A stretch of 16,887 nt of DNA from an uncultured Faecalibacterium sp. (GCA_900765705.1 CAAFSR010000299.1:1-16887); one strand, 5' to 3'; shown: positions 1 to 7,582, counted from the first letter of the stretch. Translations and numbers: made by a program. Notes: generated by a model not told the origin, from the letters alone.

Positions 1-38
1 AGCCTGCGGCTGCCCGGCATTGTATTTTCATCTTTTAT

Positions 39-971
39 TCAGCAGAAGCGGATGCGGTACTCCCGGGGGGTGCAATGCTTGATCTCCCGGAAGGTCTTGA
101 TAAAGTAGCTTGCATCCGAAAAGCCGCATTCCAGCCCAACCTCGCCGGTCTTGAGCCGGGTGGAGCGCAGCAGCTCGGCGGCCTTTTCCACCCGGAACTG
201 CTTGACGTACTGGATGGGCGTGATGCCCAGAAACTGCCGGAAGCTGCGCAGGCAGGCACTTTCACTCAGGGCAACGCAGTCGGCAAGCTTTTCCACGGTC
301 AGCTCCTCGGCGTAGTGCTCCTCTACATAGCGCAGCATCTGCTTCATCCGCTCCGAGGCGATCTGCTCCTGCTCCGATACCTTCACCTTGCCGCCGACGC
401 ATTGGGTGATAAGCAGCCGCAGCGCCGCGGTAAGGTGGTACCGCACCCGGTTCTCGTAATCAAAGGGCTCGTCCGCCACGCCCTTCCATGCCTCCCGCAG
501 GCAGAGCAGCACCTGCCGCTGCCACGGCACGGCTTCGTCCAGCAAAAAGAAGGGCGGCGTGCCCGGCTGCAAAAGGGGACGGTTGAGCTTTTGCCAGAAC
601 ACGGTGTCCATGCCGCCGATCAGTCGGGGGTGGAACACACCGGAGTGCAGCAGCGCCCTGCCCTCGGAGGATTCTACCGCGTGCAGCGCACCGGAGTTGA
701 TGAACACGCCCTGCCCGGTCTGCAGGGTCAGGCGGGTCTTGTTTACGTCCACATGGATAGGGCCAAGCACCGCCAGAATAAACTCGAACTCCTCGTGCCA
801 GTGCCACGCCACCGAGTAGCTGGAAAGATCCTCGGCGTAGCAGGCAATGGGGAACAGCGGGCTGCCGTGCTGGGTCTGCTCCCGCCCGGCGGCATCCGCC
901 ACCACGGCAGTAGCGCTGGTCAACCCCACCCGACCGTTGGTATAAGATGCACAGCTTGTCTGATATGCCAT
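39..971 (-). CDS. AraC-family transcriptional regulator with cupin sensor domain
   Basis: This is a cytoplasmic DNA-binding regulator of about 310 residues. The N-terminal half looks like an AraC-type cupin, with a WHWHEEFEF stretch followed by a GxGVFINSGALHAVES segment typical of the effector-binding barrel. The last 100 residues carry the two helix-turn-helix motifs of the AraC family, including LADCVALSESACLRSFRQF and a second motif ending in FIKTFREIKHCTPREYR. I chose the ATG at 971 because AAAGGAA lies about nine bases upstream of it; GTG at 977 and TTG at 980 are in frame but sit too close to that site. The gene is divergent from the small gene at 1241, and the spacer between them carries tandem repeats that could be its binding sites. 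The effector and the target genes cannot be read from the sequence. The family assignment is secure. Confidence 0.92.
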   Translation of the reverse strand: MAYQTSCASYTNGRVGLTSATAVVADAAGREQTQHGSPLFPIACYAEDLSSYSVAWHWHEEFEFILAVLGPIHVDVNKTRLTLQTGQGVFINSGALHAVESSEGRALLHSGVFHPRLIGGMDTVFWQKLNRPLLQPGTPPFFLLDEAVPWQRQVLLCLREAWKGVADEPFDYENRVRYHLTAALRLLITQCVGGKVKVSEQEQIASERMKQMLRYVEEHYAEELTVEKLADCVALSESACLRSFRQFLGITPIQYVKQFRVEKAAELLRSTRLKTGEVGLECGFSDASYFIKTFREIKHCTPREYRIRFC

Positions 972-1014
972 ATTCACCAATTCCTTTCCGCAATACTTTG
1001 AATGTTTTTTGTCG

Positions 1015-1080
1015 ATGCCGGTTTTGTTGCATATACTATGCGGTTTTGTTCTATTATTATCGATTGTTTTGTGGTATTAT
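1015..1080 (+). promoter_or_regulatory. Tandem AraC-type binding repeats and extended -10 box
   Basis: GGTTTTGTT occurs at 1020-1028 and 1042-1050, each preceded by ATGC, and a weaker copy (TGTTTTGTG) lies at 1065-1073. The spacings of 22 and 23 bases are about two helical turns, as expected for AraC-family dimers on one face of the DNA. Immediately downstream is TGG-TATTAT (1072-1080), an extended -10 box with no recognisable -35. A 6+2+6 palindrome (GAGCTT CC AAGCTC) lies at 1088-1101. The arrangement suggests activation of rightward transcription toward the gene at 1241, but this is inference. Confidence 0.45.
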
Positions 1081-1240
1081 CCTACCAGAGCTTCCAAGCT
1101 CAGTATAGCACCGGCACCGCGGGAACGCAAGCTGTGTAAGCATCTTCCCCGCCGGGCAAAACCGCTATTTTCCGCCGCCTGCCAGAGGTATGACAGGGCG
1201 GCAAGTGTAACATAAACCATTTTATCAAGGAGGTATTCCT

Positions 1241-1495
1241 ATGCTTCGTATCGAGTATTTTGATAAGGAACGTTTCATGCACCAGCTTTCTGCCAGCCAC
1301 GGCAGCGTGCTGCTGCATCTGGACAACGGCAAGACCTGCGACCTGAAGAAGGACGCTACCGCACGCTCCATGCTGCAGATGATGGACACTGCCCCCAAGA
1401 AGGGCTTTGACCTGACCGTGACCGACCCCGCCGACGTTTCCGGCTTCCTGCGCTATATGCTGGAGGCAGGCCGCACCGAGCGCGTGGCCGGCTGA
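1241..1495 (+). CDS. Small protein of unknown function, 84 residues
   Basis: I do not recognise a family. The gene has a strong ribosome binding site, AAGGAGG at 1227-1233, seven bases before the ATG, and ends 45 bases before a good intrinsic terminator, so it is very likely real. The product is soluble and mixed in charge, with no signal peptide or membrane helix. It has a strand-like segment GSVLLHLDNGKTCDL, a helix around ATARSMLQMMD, and a C-terminal part resembling an alpha/beta turn (FDLTVTDPADVSGFLRYML). It lies downstream of the tandem repeats next to the divergent AraC gene and may be under that regulator's control. The spacer ahead of it (about 150 bases from the putative -10) contains GC-rich inverted segments, for example GCCGCC with GGGCGGC around 1172-1203, that could form leader structure. 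Confidence 0.75.
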   Translation: MLRIEYFDKERFMHQLSASHGSVLLHLDNGKTCDLKKDATARSMLQMMDTAPKKGFDLTVTDPADVSGFLRYMLEAGRTERVAG

Positions 1496-1540
1496 ACAAC
1501 GCCAATCTCTTGATCCTATATATAGTGTCATAGCAAACGT

Positions 1541-1577
1541 AAAGCGCCCGCCCCGGCTTTGGCCGGAGCGGGCGCTT
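1541..1577 (+). terminator. Intrinsic terminator after the 84-residue gene
   Basis: A 17-base stem with one mismatch begins AAAGCGCCCGC and closes with GCGGGCGCTTT around a TTT loop. It lies 45 bases after the stop codon. The T tract is only the TTT of the stem itself, with a TTTT a few bases later. Confidence 0.8.
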
Positions 1578-1660
1578 TGCCTGTTTTACCGGAAAGCTTG
1601 CGCAAGCGCGCAGTCTGTGGTAAGCTGAAGGCAGAAAAAACCAAAACAGAGGTGAATACT

Positions 1661-2299
1661 ATGAACCTGAAGGAAGCTTTCCGTTACCAGAACAAGCTCC
1701 AGTCCCTGCTGGACGAGGCACAGGGTATTCTGGACTGCGATTCCAACGTGACCAAGGTGGCAAACACCTACCTGCGCCACAAGGTAATGCCCGAGGCCGA
1801 GGACGAGACCATCATGGACGTGGCACAGACCGAATATGCAGAGCAGATCACCGAGATCGCCCGGTTCATGCTCTACCTGCTGGAGGAAAAAAGCCGATTG
1901 TTTTCCGCTATCCGCAAGGCAAAGGATGCGCTGGACATGGATATGGACAGCGAGGTCAGCCTGAACGCCGCACGCCAGAGCGTCGCCCGCACTTTTAAGC
2001 GGATGAACGACCTGCGCAGCTCCGAGCAGCTGCTCTCCGGCGGAGGCACGGGCTACCGCTTCAACGCCGAGGGCAACCAGATCTCCTACTGCTGCGATGT
2101 AAAGCGGGTGACCACCATCAACTACGACCGCAAGGTCATCCACGCCGCGCTGAGCAAGCTGAACCGGCAGGCAGACGAGACCTCCAACCGGCTGGACCTC
2201 TGCCTTGTCACCTCCAAGGTGGATTACACCGTTCCCTTTGACGTGAACGCCAGCTTTGCCGAGGCGTTTGAGACCTATCTGGAAAGCGCCAAGGGCTAA
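1661..2299 (+). CDS. Conserved hypothetical helical protein, 212 residues
   Basis: The function is unknown. I recall proteins of similar make-up in other gut Bacillota that also begin MNLKEAFRYQN, but I cannot name a domain. The first 130 residues look largely helical and possibly coiled coil (KLQSLLDEAQGIL, AEQITEIARFMLYLLEEK, SLNAARQSVARTFKRMNDL). The C-terminal part holds a GNQISYCCDVKRV segment, a helix with ALSKLNRQADETSNRLD, and a YTVPFDVNASFAEAFETYL end. There is no signal peptide or membrane span. I chose the ATG at 1661 because AGAGGTG sits six bases upstream; longer in-frame starts would run into the upstream terminator. It stands alone on its transcript. The early helices resemble those of structural or tape-like accessory proteins, but that resemblance is too weak to assign a role. 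Confidence 0.8.
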   Translation: MNLKEAFRYQNKLQSLLDEAQGILDCDSNVTKVANTYLRHKVMPEAEDETIMDVAQTEYAEQITEIARFMLYLLEEKSRLFSAIRKAKDALDMDMDSEVSLNAARQSVARTFKRMNDLRSSEQLLSGGGTGYRFNAEGNQISYCCDVKRVTTINYDRKVIHAALSKLNRQADETSNRLDLCLVTSKVDYTVPFDVNASFAEAFETYLESAKG

Positions 2300-2712
2300 A
2301 CCACGCTCCATCGGCTATTTTGGGTGCGGCAAGCGCCGGGTGCACGGCTGCCGGTTCAGGTGCAGATGAACTATAACGCTGCACATTTCCGCAAGGAAGC
2401 TTCGGTCCGGCTCACCTTACGAGCCAGCATAGATGAAAAGACCCTGTGCCCGGCTTTTCCGCCACCGCCAGACGCTTTTCCGCCGAAACCGTCCCTTGCT
2501 CTTTCCCGCATTCCTGCTACCGTGCTTACGTCTCCATGGGCAGGCAGGCAAGCCACCCTTCATGATTTTGCCCCGCAGATTTTGCGGGCGCACATCTTCT
2601 GCGTGCCGGGCGGGTGTTTTGCATCCCCTTGCGCGCGGAGCAAATGGCAGCCGCCCTTGCGCTTGCCGTATCCAAAATAGCCGGTGGAAAACCAGAACCG
2701 GAGGGATGCTCT
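2300..2712. other. Gene-free stretch of about 410 bases
   Basis: No open frame here has a ribosome binding site or family-like composition; the frames that exist give arginine-, proline- and cysteine-rich translations typical of non-coding GC-rich DNA. Small hairpins are visible, such as GGCTC/GAGCC near 2409-2425 and CCCGCA/TGCGGG at 2572-2588, but I cannot match them to a known RNA. There is no clear terminator after the gene ending at 2299. Confidence 0.5.
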
Positions 2713-2868
2713 ATGAAGAAATATAACCTGTTCTATCTCAGCGGACTGCTGTTTTTTCTTGCTGCGGCGCTGAATTTTGTTGCCGGCGAGAATCACTCTG
2801 CAGCGGTGGTATGGCTCTGCCTTGGCGCTGTCTTTTTGTGTCTGGGTGCATCACAGAAGAAAAAATAA
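2713..2868 (+). CDS. Small two-helix membrane protein, 51 residues
   Basis: This short gene starts at an ATG with GGAGGG about eight bases upstream. The product begins MKKYNLFYLSGLLFFLAAALNF and continues with a second hydrophobic run, AAVVWLCLGAVFLCLG, before ending in a lysine tail (SQKKK). That is a helical hairpin in the cytoplasmic membrane with both ends probably inside. The turn between the helices is AGENHS. No family is recognised, and small proteins of this form are common and rarely annotated with function. Its own start site, the clean hydrophobic periodicity and the positive tail support a real gene. It is separated from the TraX-like gene by 113 bases containing a possible weak terminator. 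Confidence 0.7.
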   Translation: MKKYNLFYLSGLLFFLAAALNFVAGENHSAAVVWLCLGAVFLCLGASQKKK

Positions 2869-2876
2869 AGCATTGC

Positions 2877-2914
2877 TGCAGCCCCGGAGGCGGAAAAATC
2901 TGGTCGGGGCTGCA
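2877..2914 (+). terminator. Possible weak terminator hairpin
   Basis: TGCAGCCCCG at 2877-2886 pairs perfectly with CGGGGCTGCA at 2905-2914. The loop is long (18 bases) and only ATTCTTT follows, so termination would be inefficient and partial read-through into the TraX-like gene is likely. Confidence 0.4.
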
Positions 2915-2981
2915 ATTCTTTGCGGGAGCCGTTCGTATTCCAGACAGAACAACCAAATTTCGACAAAAACGAGGTGCGATC

Positions 2982-3752
2982 ATGTCGACCAAACCGACCG
3001 ATTCTACTGCCGCGACCCGCTTTGACCTGAGCGCAGCGGCACTTCATATCCTTGCCATGACGCTGATGCTGATGGACCACCTGTGGGCGACGCTGCTGCC
3101 GGCGCAGGAATGGCTGACCTGCGCGGGGCGGGTGGCATTTCCCATCTTTGCCTTTATGGCGGTGGAGGGCTATTTCCACACCCATGACCTGAAAAAATAC
3201 ACCCTGCGCCTGCTGCTGTTTGCCCTGCTTTCGGAAGTGCCCTTTGACCTGATGTACGGCGGTACATGGTTTTACCCGGTGCACCAGAACGTCATCTGGA
3301 CGCTGCTGCTGGGCATTGTGGGCATCCACTTGATGGAGACCGTGCGCAAAAAGCAGAAAACAGGACTGTACCTGCTGGTATCCGCCCTTGTGGTGGTAGC
3401 GGGCGCGGTGCTGGGCACGCTGGGCATGGTGGACTACTACGGCGCCGGTGTGCTGACCGTGTTCATCTTCTACTTCTTCCACGGGCGCAAGTGGTGGTGT
3501 CTGCTGGGGCAGCTGGCCGCGCTGTACTGGGTCAATGTGGAGCTGCTGGGCGGGCTTGTGTACCCCCTTCAGCTCTTCGGCATGGAATTTGAGCTTTGCC
3601 AGCAGGGTCTGGCGCTGCTGGCGCTGGTGCCCATCTGGCTGTACCGCGGGCGGCAGGGTTACCACAGCAAGCCCTTCCAGTATGCCTGCTACGCATTTTA
3701 CCCTGTGCACATGCTGTTGCTGGTTCTGGTGCTGAACTTCGTGAACCGGTAA
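2982..3752 (+). CDS. TraX-family integral membrane protein
   Basis: The 256-residue product matches the TraX family, named for the F-plasmid pilin acetylase. The signs are an early FDLSAAALHILAMTLMLMDHLW segment, the motif GRVAFPIFAFMAVEGYFHT, then repeated hydrophobic spans and a LLSEVPFDLMY motif, ending in a YACYAFYPVHMLLL helix. It should have about seven to nine membrane spans, with conserved Asp, His, Arg and Glu residues near the first spans. Many Bacillota encode TraX homologues on the chromosome with no conjugation genes nearby, as here; they resemble membrane acyltransferases, but the substrate is unknown. The start at 2982 follows GAGGTG about seven bases upstream. It is followed closely by a strong terminator, so it is the last gene of its unit. 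Confidence 0.85.
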   Translation: MSTKPTDSTAATRFDLSAAALHILAMTLMLMDHLWATLLPAQEWLTCAGRVAFPIFAFMAVEGYFHTHDLKKYTLRLLLFALLSEVPFDLMYGGTWFYPVHQNVIWTLLLGIVGIHLMETVRKKQKTGLYLLVSALVVVAGAVLGTLGMVDYYGAGVLTVFIFYFFHGRKWWCLLGQLAALYWVNVELLGGLVYPLQLFGMEFELCQQGLALLALVPIWLYRGRQGYHSKPFQYACYAFYPVHMLLLVLVLNFVNR

Positions 3753-3762
3753 AATATTAGAT

Positions 3763-3805
3763 AAACGGGTCAGAAACGCCTGCAGACGTTTCCGACCCGT
3801 TTTTT
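3763..3805 (+). terminator. Intrinsic terminator after TraX-like gene
   Basis: AAACGGGTC and GAAACG pair with CGTTTC and GACCCGTTT, with one mismatch in the stem, followed by a TTTTTT tract. It lies 11 bases after the stop codon and is a textbook intrinsic terminator. Confidence 0.9.
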
Positions 3806-3824
3806 GGTCTTTTGTATCCGGAGC

Positions 3825-3853
3825 TTTCCTGTAAGCGAAAAGCATGGTATACT
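3825..3853 (+). promoter_or_regulatory. Promoter for the YitT/DUF523 unit
   Basis: TTTCCT (3825-3830) and TATACT (3848-3853) are spaced by 17 bases, with TG one base before the -10 (TGG-TATACT). The -35 is poor, so recognition probably relies on the extended -10. It sits just after the preceding terminator and 34 bases before the start codon. Confidence 0.6.
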
Positions 3854-3887
3854 GGGGGCTGAAAACAAAAAGCTTGGAGGAGCAACC

Positions 3888-4745
3888 ATGACAAACAAAA
3901 AGCTGAACTACCCCGCAATCGCCAGAGAGGCGGCCATCCTGACCGGGGCAGTCGCCATTATTGCGGCGGCGGTCTATTTTTTTCTCGTGCCCAGCCATAC
4001 ATCCGTCAGCAGCATTTCCGGCCTTGGCATCGTGCTTTCTAATTTTGTGCCGCTGCCGCTTTCGGCTATTACCATGGTGCTGAATACCGTGCTGCTCATC
4101 ATCGGTTTTTTCACCTGCGGCAAGGAGTTTGGTGCAAAAACTGTGTATACCAGTGTGATGCTGCCGGTGTTTCTGGGGCTGTTCGAGCGGCTGTTCCCGG
4201 ATTTCGGCTCCATGACCGGCAGTCAGGAGCTGGATGTGCTGTGCTATATTCTGGTGGTCAGCGTGGGTCTGAGCATCCTGTTCAACCGCAACGCATCCTC
4301 CGGCGGGCTGGATATCGTGGCAAAGATCATGAACAAGTACCTGCACATGGAGCTGGGCAAGGCCATGTCCCTTTCGGGCATGTGCGTGGCGCTTTCCGCC
4401 GCCCTTGTCTACGATAAAAAAACCGTGGTGCTGAGTATCCTTGGTACTTACTTCAACGGTATCGTGCTGGACCATTTCATCTTTGATAACAGCATCAAGC
4501 GCCGGGTGTGCATCATTACCGAAAAGGAGGAAACGCTGCGGCAGTTCATCATCAACGATCTGCACAGCGGCGCTACCATGTACGAGGCTATCGGCGCATA
4601 CAACCTTGAAAAGCACAACGAGATCATTACCATCGTGGACAAAAGCGAGTATCAGAAGCTGATGAACTTCATCAACCGCGAGGACCCCAAGGCCTTCGTG
4701 ACCATTTATAATGTGTCCAGCATGCAGTATCAGCCCAAGCGCTGA
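3888..4745 (+). CDS. YitT family membrane protein with DUF2179 domain
   Basis: The 285-residue product has the standard YitT build. About five membrane spans occupy the first 190 residues: AAILTGAVAIIAAAVYFFLVP, then GIVLSNFVPLPLSAITMVLNT, a third span with a FTCGKEFGAKT turn, and later DVLCYILVVSVGLSILF. These are followed by the conserved NRNASSGGLDIVAKIMNKY loop. The last 75 residues are the cytoplasmic DUF2179 domain (RRVCIITEKEETLRQFIINDLHSGATMYEAIGAY is its first half). The family is widespread in Bacillota and its transport role is unsettled. GGAGGAG lies about five bases before the ATG. The DUF523 gene follows after 26 bases with its own AAGGAG site, so the two are probably co-transcribed. 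Confidence 0.9.
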   Translation: MTNKKLNYPAIAREAAILTGAVAIIAAAVYFFLVPSHTSVSSISGLGIVLSNFVPLPLSAITMVLNTVLLIIGFFTCGKEFGAKTVYTSVMLPVFLGLFERLFPDFGSMTGSQELDVLCYILVVSVGLSILFNRNASSGGLDIVAKIMNKYLHMELGKAMSLSGMCVALSAALVYDKKTVVLSILGTYFNGIVLDHFIFDNSIKRRVCIITEKEETLRQFIINDLHSGATMYEAIGAYNLEKHNEIITIVDKSEYQKLMNFINREDPKAFVTIYNVSSMQYQPKR

Positions 4746-4771
4746 GCAGTACCGGACAGAAAGGAGCAGCA

Positions 4772-5203
4772 ATGCGCATCTTAGTCAGTGCCTGCCTGCT
4801 GGGCGAAAACTGCAAATACAGCGGCGGCAACAATTATGATCAGGCAGTTGTGGATTTTGTGCAGGGGCATCGGGTCATCCCGGTCTGCCCGGAGGTGCTG
4901 GGCGGCTTGCCCATCCCCCGCAGCCCTGCCGAGCTGGTGGACGGCGTAGTTATCAACAAAGTCGGCATCAGCGTGGACGAGCAGTTCCGGGCAGGGGCAG
5001 AAAAGGCCCTTGCCATTGCAAAGCAGAATGGGGCAGAGCTTGCCATTCTGCAGTCCCGCAGCCCCAGCTGCGGTGTAAAGGAGATCTACGACGGCAGCTT
5101 TACCGGCCGGAAGATCCCCGGGCAGGGCGTTTTTGCCGAGATGCTGCAGCAGGCGGGCATCCCGGCGCTGGATGCGGGGGAGCTGCCGGGGCAAAAGCCG
5201 TGA
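4772..5203 (+). CDS. DUF523 family protein
   Basis: This 143-residue protein shows the DUF523 signatures in order: ILVSACLLGENCKYSGGNN at the N-terminus, IPVCPEVLGGLPIPRSPAEL in the middle, and ILQSRSPSCGVKEIYDG near residue 95, with the final GQGVFAEML helix. Conserved cysteines (in CLLG, NCKYSGG, CPE and PSCG) suggest a metal or cluster site, but the biochemical function of the family is not established. It is soluble and cytoplasmic. The ATG follows AAGGAGCAGCA and comes 26 bases after the YitT stop, so it should share that transcript. The length is normal for the stand-alone form of the family. Confidence 0.92.
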   Translation: MRILVSACLLGENCKYSGGNNYDQAVVDFVQGHRVIPVCPEVLGGLPIPRSPAELVDGVVINKVGISVDEQFRAGAEKALAIAKQNGAELAILQSRSPSCGVKEIYDGSFTGRKIPGQGVFAEMLQQAGIPALDAGELPGQKP

Positions 5204-5210
5204 CCGGGGC

Positions 5211-5239
5211 TTTCCCGCGGCGGAAAACCGTGGTAGAAT
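5211..5239 (+). promoter_or_regulatory. Promoter for the dehydrogenase operon
   Basis: TTTCCC (5211-5216) and TAGAAT (5234-5239) are 17 bases apart, with TG one base before the -10. This matches the layout of the promoter at 3825. It starts eight bases after the DUF523 stop, so read-through from upstream is also possible because no terminator is seen between them. Confidence 0.5.
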
Positions 5240-5268
5240 AAGAAAAAACAGAAAGTGAAGGGCTAACG

Positions 5269-6303
5269 ATGCTGACCTATACCTACGTTTCTGAAGGCAA
5301 ATTTGAACTGATGGAAAAACCAAAGCCGGTGCTGCAGCACGAGCGGGACGCTATTGTAAAGGTGACCCTTGCCAGCATCTGCTCCAGCGATCTGCACATC
5401 AAGCACGGCAGCGTGCCCCGGGCTGTGCCGGGCATCACGGTGGGCCACGAGATGGTGGGCGTGGTGGAGGCTGTGGGCAGCGCGGTGACCAGCGTAAAGC
5501 CCGGCGACCGCGTGACTGTGAACGTGGAGACCTTTTGCGGGGAATGCTTCTTTTGCAAAAAGGGCTTTGTGAACAACTGCATCGATAAAAACGGCGGCTG
5601 GGCACTGGGCTGCCGCATCGACGGCGGGCAGGCGGAATATGTCCGTGTGCCCTTTGCGGATCAGGGTCTGAACAAGATCCCGGACAGCGTGACCGACCGG
5701 CAGGCGCTGCTGGTGGGCGATGTGCTGGCCACCGGTTACTGGGCGGCGCGCATCTCGGAGATCACCCCGGAGGACACGGTGCTGATCATTGGCGCAGGGC
5801 CTACCGGCATCTGCACCCTGCTGTGCACTATGCTGCACAGCCCCAAGCGGATCATCGTTTGCGAAAAGGACGAAAACCGCCTGCAGTTCCTCCGGCAGCA
5901 CTACCCGCAGGTGCTCACAGTGCAGCCGGAGGATTGCGCTGCCTTTGTGCAGGCGCACAGCGACCACGGCGGGGCGGACGTGGTGCTGGAGGTGGCGGGC
6001 GCTGCTTCTACCTTCCGCATGGCGTGGGAGTGCGCAAGACCCAACGCCATCGTGACCGTGGTGGCGCTGTACGACGCTCCGCAGACCCTGCCGCTGCCGG
6101 AGATGTACGGCAAGAACCTTACCTTCAAGACTGGCGGCGTGGACGGCTGCGACTGCGCCACTACCCTGCAGCTCATTGCCGAGGGCAAGCTGGACACCGA
6201 GCCGCTCATCACCCACACCTACCCCTTGCGCCGTATCGCCGAGGGCTACGAGCTATTTGAAAATAAGCGGGACGGGGTCATCAAGGTGGCCGTGGAGTGT
6301 TGA
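5269..6303 (+). CDS. Zinc-dependent medium-chain alcohol dehydrogenase
   Basis: The 344-residue product is a cytoplasmic NAD(P)-dependent dehydrogenase of the medium-chain family. The catalytic zinc site is intact: C38 in the SICSSDLHI motif, H60 and E61 in VGHEMVG, and D151 in the GDVLATGYW segment. The structural zinc cysteines C90, C93, C96 and C104 are present in FCGECFFCKKGFVNNC. The Rossmann motif GAGPTG is at 175-180, and the following strand ends in CEKDENR; an acidic residue there favours NAD over NADP. The substrate cannot be told; sorbitol, threonine and aryl alcohol dehydrogenases all share this frame. The start follows GAAGGG about seven bases upstream. It leads an operon with a HAD phosphatase 26 bases downstream, which hints at sugar or sugar-alcohol metabolism. 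Confidence 0.92.
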   Translation: MLTYTYVSEGKFELMEKPKPVLQHERDAIVKVTLASICSSDLHIKHGSVPRAVPGITVGHEMVGVVEAVGSAVTSVKPGDRVTVNVETFCGECFFCKKGFVNNCIDKNGGWALGCRIDGGQAEYVRVPFADQGLNKIPDSVTDRQALLVGDVLATGYWAARISEITPEDTVLIIGAGPTGICTLLCTMLHSPKRIIVCEKDENRLQFLRQHYPQVLTVQPEDCAAFVQAHSDHGGADVVLEVAGAASTFRMAWECARPNAIVTVVALYDAPQTLPLPEMYGKNLTFKTGGVDGCDCATTLQLIAEGKLDTEPLITHTYPLRRIAEGYELFENKRDGVIKVAVEC

Positions 6304-6329
6304 CGGCACGGCAGAAAGGAACGACAGTC

Positions 6330-7109
6330 ATGGACATCCGACTGATTTGCAGCGACATTGACGGTACGCTGCTGCAATACGGCAAAAAGGAGCTGGAGGG
6401 CGAGATCTTTGCACAGATCCGGGCGCTGCATCAGCGGGGCATCTGGTTCTGCCCGGCCTCCGGGCGGCAGTATACCAGCCTGCGCAGGCTTTTTGCACCG
6501 GTGGCGGACTGCTGCGTGTTTCTTTGCGAAAACGGCGGCACTATTTTTAAAGAAGAACAGTGCATCGCCAAAAACCCCATGCCCCGGGCGCTGGCAGAGG
6601 AGATCGCCAACGATATGTGGACCCGCAGCGAGGGGCAGGGCGAGGTGATGCTCTCCGGCCAGAACACCGCCTACCTGATGGAGCGCGGCCTTGGGATGCT
6701 GCAGCGGGTGCAGTTTGTGGGCAACCGCTACCAGATCATCCACAGCCCTGCCGAGGTGCCGGAGGATATCACCAAGGTGTCGGTGTACCTGCACGAGGGC
6801 GTGGAGAACTATGTAGAGCGCTTTGTGCCCCGCTGGAAGCAGGCAAACTGCGCCGTGGCGGGCCCGTTCTGGATCGATACTACCTTTGCCAACAAGGGCA
6901 TCGGGGTGCAGTGCGTGTGCAGCACCCTTGGCATCGACCCCGCGCAGGTGATGGCTTTTGGCGATAACTACAACGACGAGACCATGCTGGACGTGGTGGG
7001 CGTGCCCTATATTATGGATAACGCCGCCGCCCCGCTGCGGGCAAAATACAAAAACCATACCCCCCGCCCGGAGGATGTGCTGGCGCAGCTGCTGGCACAG
7101 CAGCCGTAA
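6330..7109 (+). CDS. Cof-type HAD-superfamily phosphatase
   Basis: This 259-residue cytoplasmic phosphatase belongs to the Cof/IIB branch of the HAD superfamily. Motif I is SDIDGTLL with the nucleophile D9 and acid D11, motif II is the serine of PASGRQ (S44), motif III is probably K189 in ANKGIGV, and motif IV is FGDNYNDETML with D212 and D216. The region between them has the size of a type IIB cap. Such enzymes dephosphorylate sugar phosphates, pyridoxal phosphate or similar small molecules, and the true substrate is unknown. The ATG at 6330 follows AAAGGA; the gene starts 26 bases after the dehydrogenase stop and is followed 13 bases later by the YjbR gene, so the three form one operon. Confidence 0.92.
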   Translation: MDIRLICSDIDGTLLQYGKKELEGEIFAQIRALHQRGIWFCPASGRQYTSLRRLFAPVADCCVFLCENGGTIFKEEQCIAKNPMPRALAEEIANDMWTRSEGQGEVMLSGQNTAYLMERGLGMLQRVQFVGNRYQIIHSPAEVPEDITKVSVYLHEGVENYVERFVPRWKQANCAVAGPFWIDTTFANKGIGVQCVCSTLGIDPAQVMAFGDNYNDETMLDVVGVPYIMDNAAAPLRAKYKNHTPRPEDVLAQLLAQQP

Positions 7110-7122
7110 AGGGGGAGGGCCG

Positions 7123-7503
7123 ATGGACCGCAAGGCACTGGAACAGCTTATTTTTGATACCTACAGCGTAGAGCCGGACTATCCGTGGATGGACACCCCG
7201 GAGTCGGCGGTGTTCCGTCATGCGGCAAACCGCAAATGGTTTGCGCTGGTCACCACCGTGCCAAAAAGCAAGCTGGGTCTGCCCGGGCAGCAGCCGGTGG
7301 ATATTGTGAACCTGAAGTGCGATCCCATCTTGGTCGGGTCTTTGCGGGCAGAGCCGGGCTTTTACCCGGCCTACCACATGAACAAGGAAAACTGGATCAC
7401 CGCCGCGCTGGACGGCAGCGCCCCGGAGGATAAGCTCCGTCTGGTGCTTGATATGAGCTACACCGCCACCGCACCCAAGCTGCGGAAAAAAGTGGTAAAA
7501 TAA
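7123..7503 (+). CDS. MmcQ/YjbR family protein
   Basis: This 126-residue protein fits the MmcQ/YjbR family, small proteins with a CyaY-like fold that were suggested to bind DNA. Typical features are the opening MDRKALEQLIFDTY helix, the FRHAANRKWFALVTTV strand pair, VNLKCDP in the middle, and the late PGFYPAYHMNKENWITA segment, with a helical C-terminus ending in lysines. The ATG is preceded by GGGGGAGGG. It is the third gene of the dehydrogenase operon, 13 bases after the phosphatase. The cellular function of the family is poorly known and the neighbours do not define it further. Confidence 0.88.
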   Translation: MDRKALEQLIFDTYSVEPDYPWMDTPESAVFRHAANRKWFALVTTVPKSKLGLPGQQPVDIVNLKCDPILVGSLRAEPGFYPAYHMNKENWITAALDGSAPEDKLRLVLDMSYTATAPKLRKKVVK

Positions 7504-7505
7504 GG

Positions 7506-7529
7506 GCGGGCACTGCAATTGCTGCCCGC
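7506..7529 (+). terminator. Hairpin after the YjbR gene, weak terminator
   Basis: GCGGGCA (7506-7512) pairs with TGCCCGC (7523-7529) around a 10-base loop, directly after the stop codon. Only TCTCATT follows instead of a T tract, so it may act as an mRNA 3' stabiliser or an inefficient terminator. Confidence 0.4.
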
Positions 7530-7582
7530 TCTCATTCGTATTCAGGGTAAAGGGACTGCATTTTGCAAAAAGGAGGCACCCT

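Noticed and set aside
2324..2726. Two overlapping frames in the 2300-2712 spacer
   Set aside because: Both give Arg/Pro/Cys-rich translations without a ribosome binding site or any recognisable motif.
2982..3752. Conjugation or integrative element suggested by the TraX name
   Set aside because: No other transfer, relaxase or integrase gene is present, and chromosomal TraX homologues are common in Bacillota.
2793..4772. A 659-codon open frame on the minus strand
   Set aside because: It lies antisense to the TraX and YitT genes, is rich in His, Gln and Arg, has no ribosome binding site or family resemblance, and results from the GC-rich third positions of the real genes.
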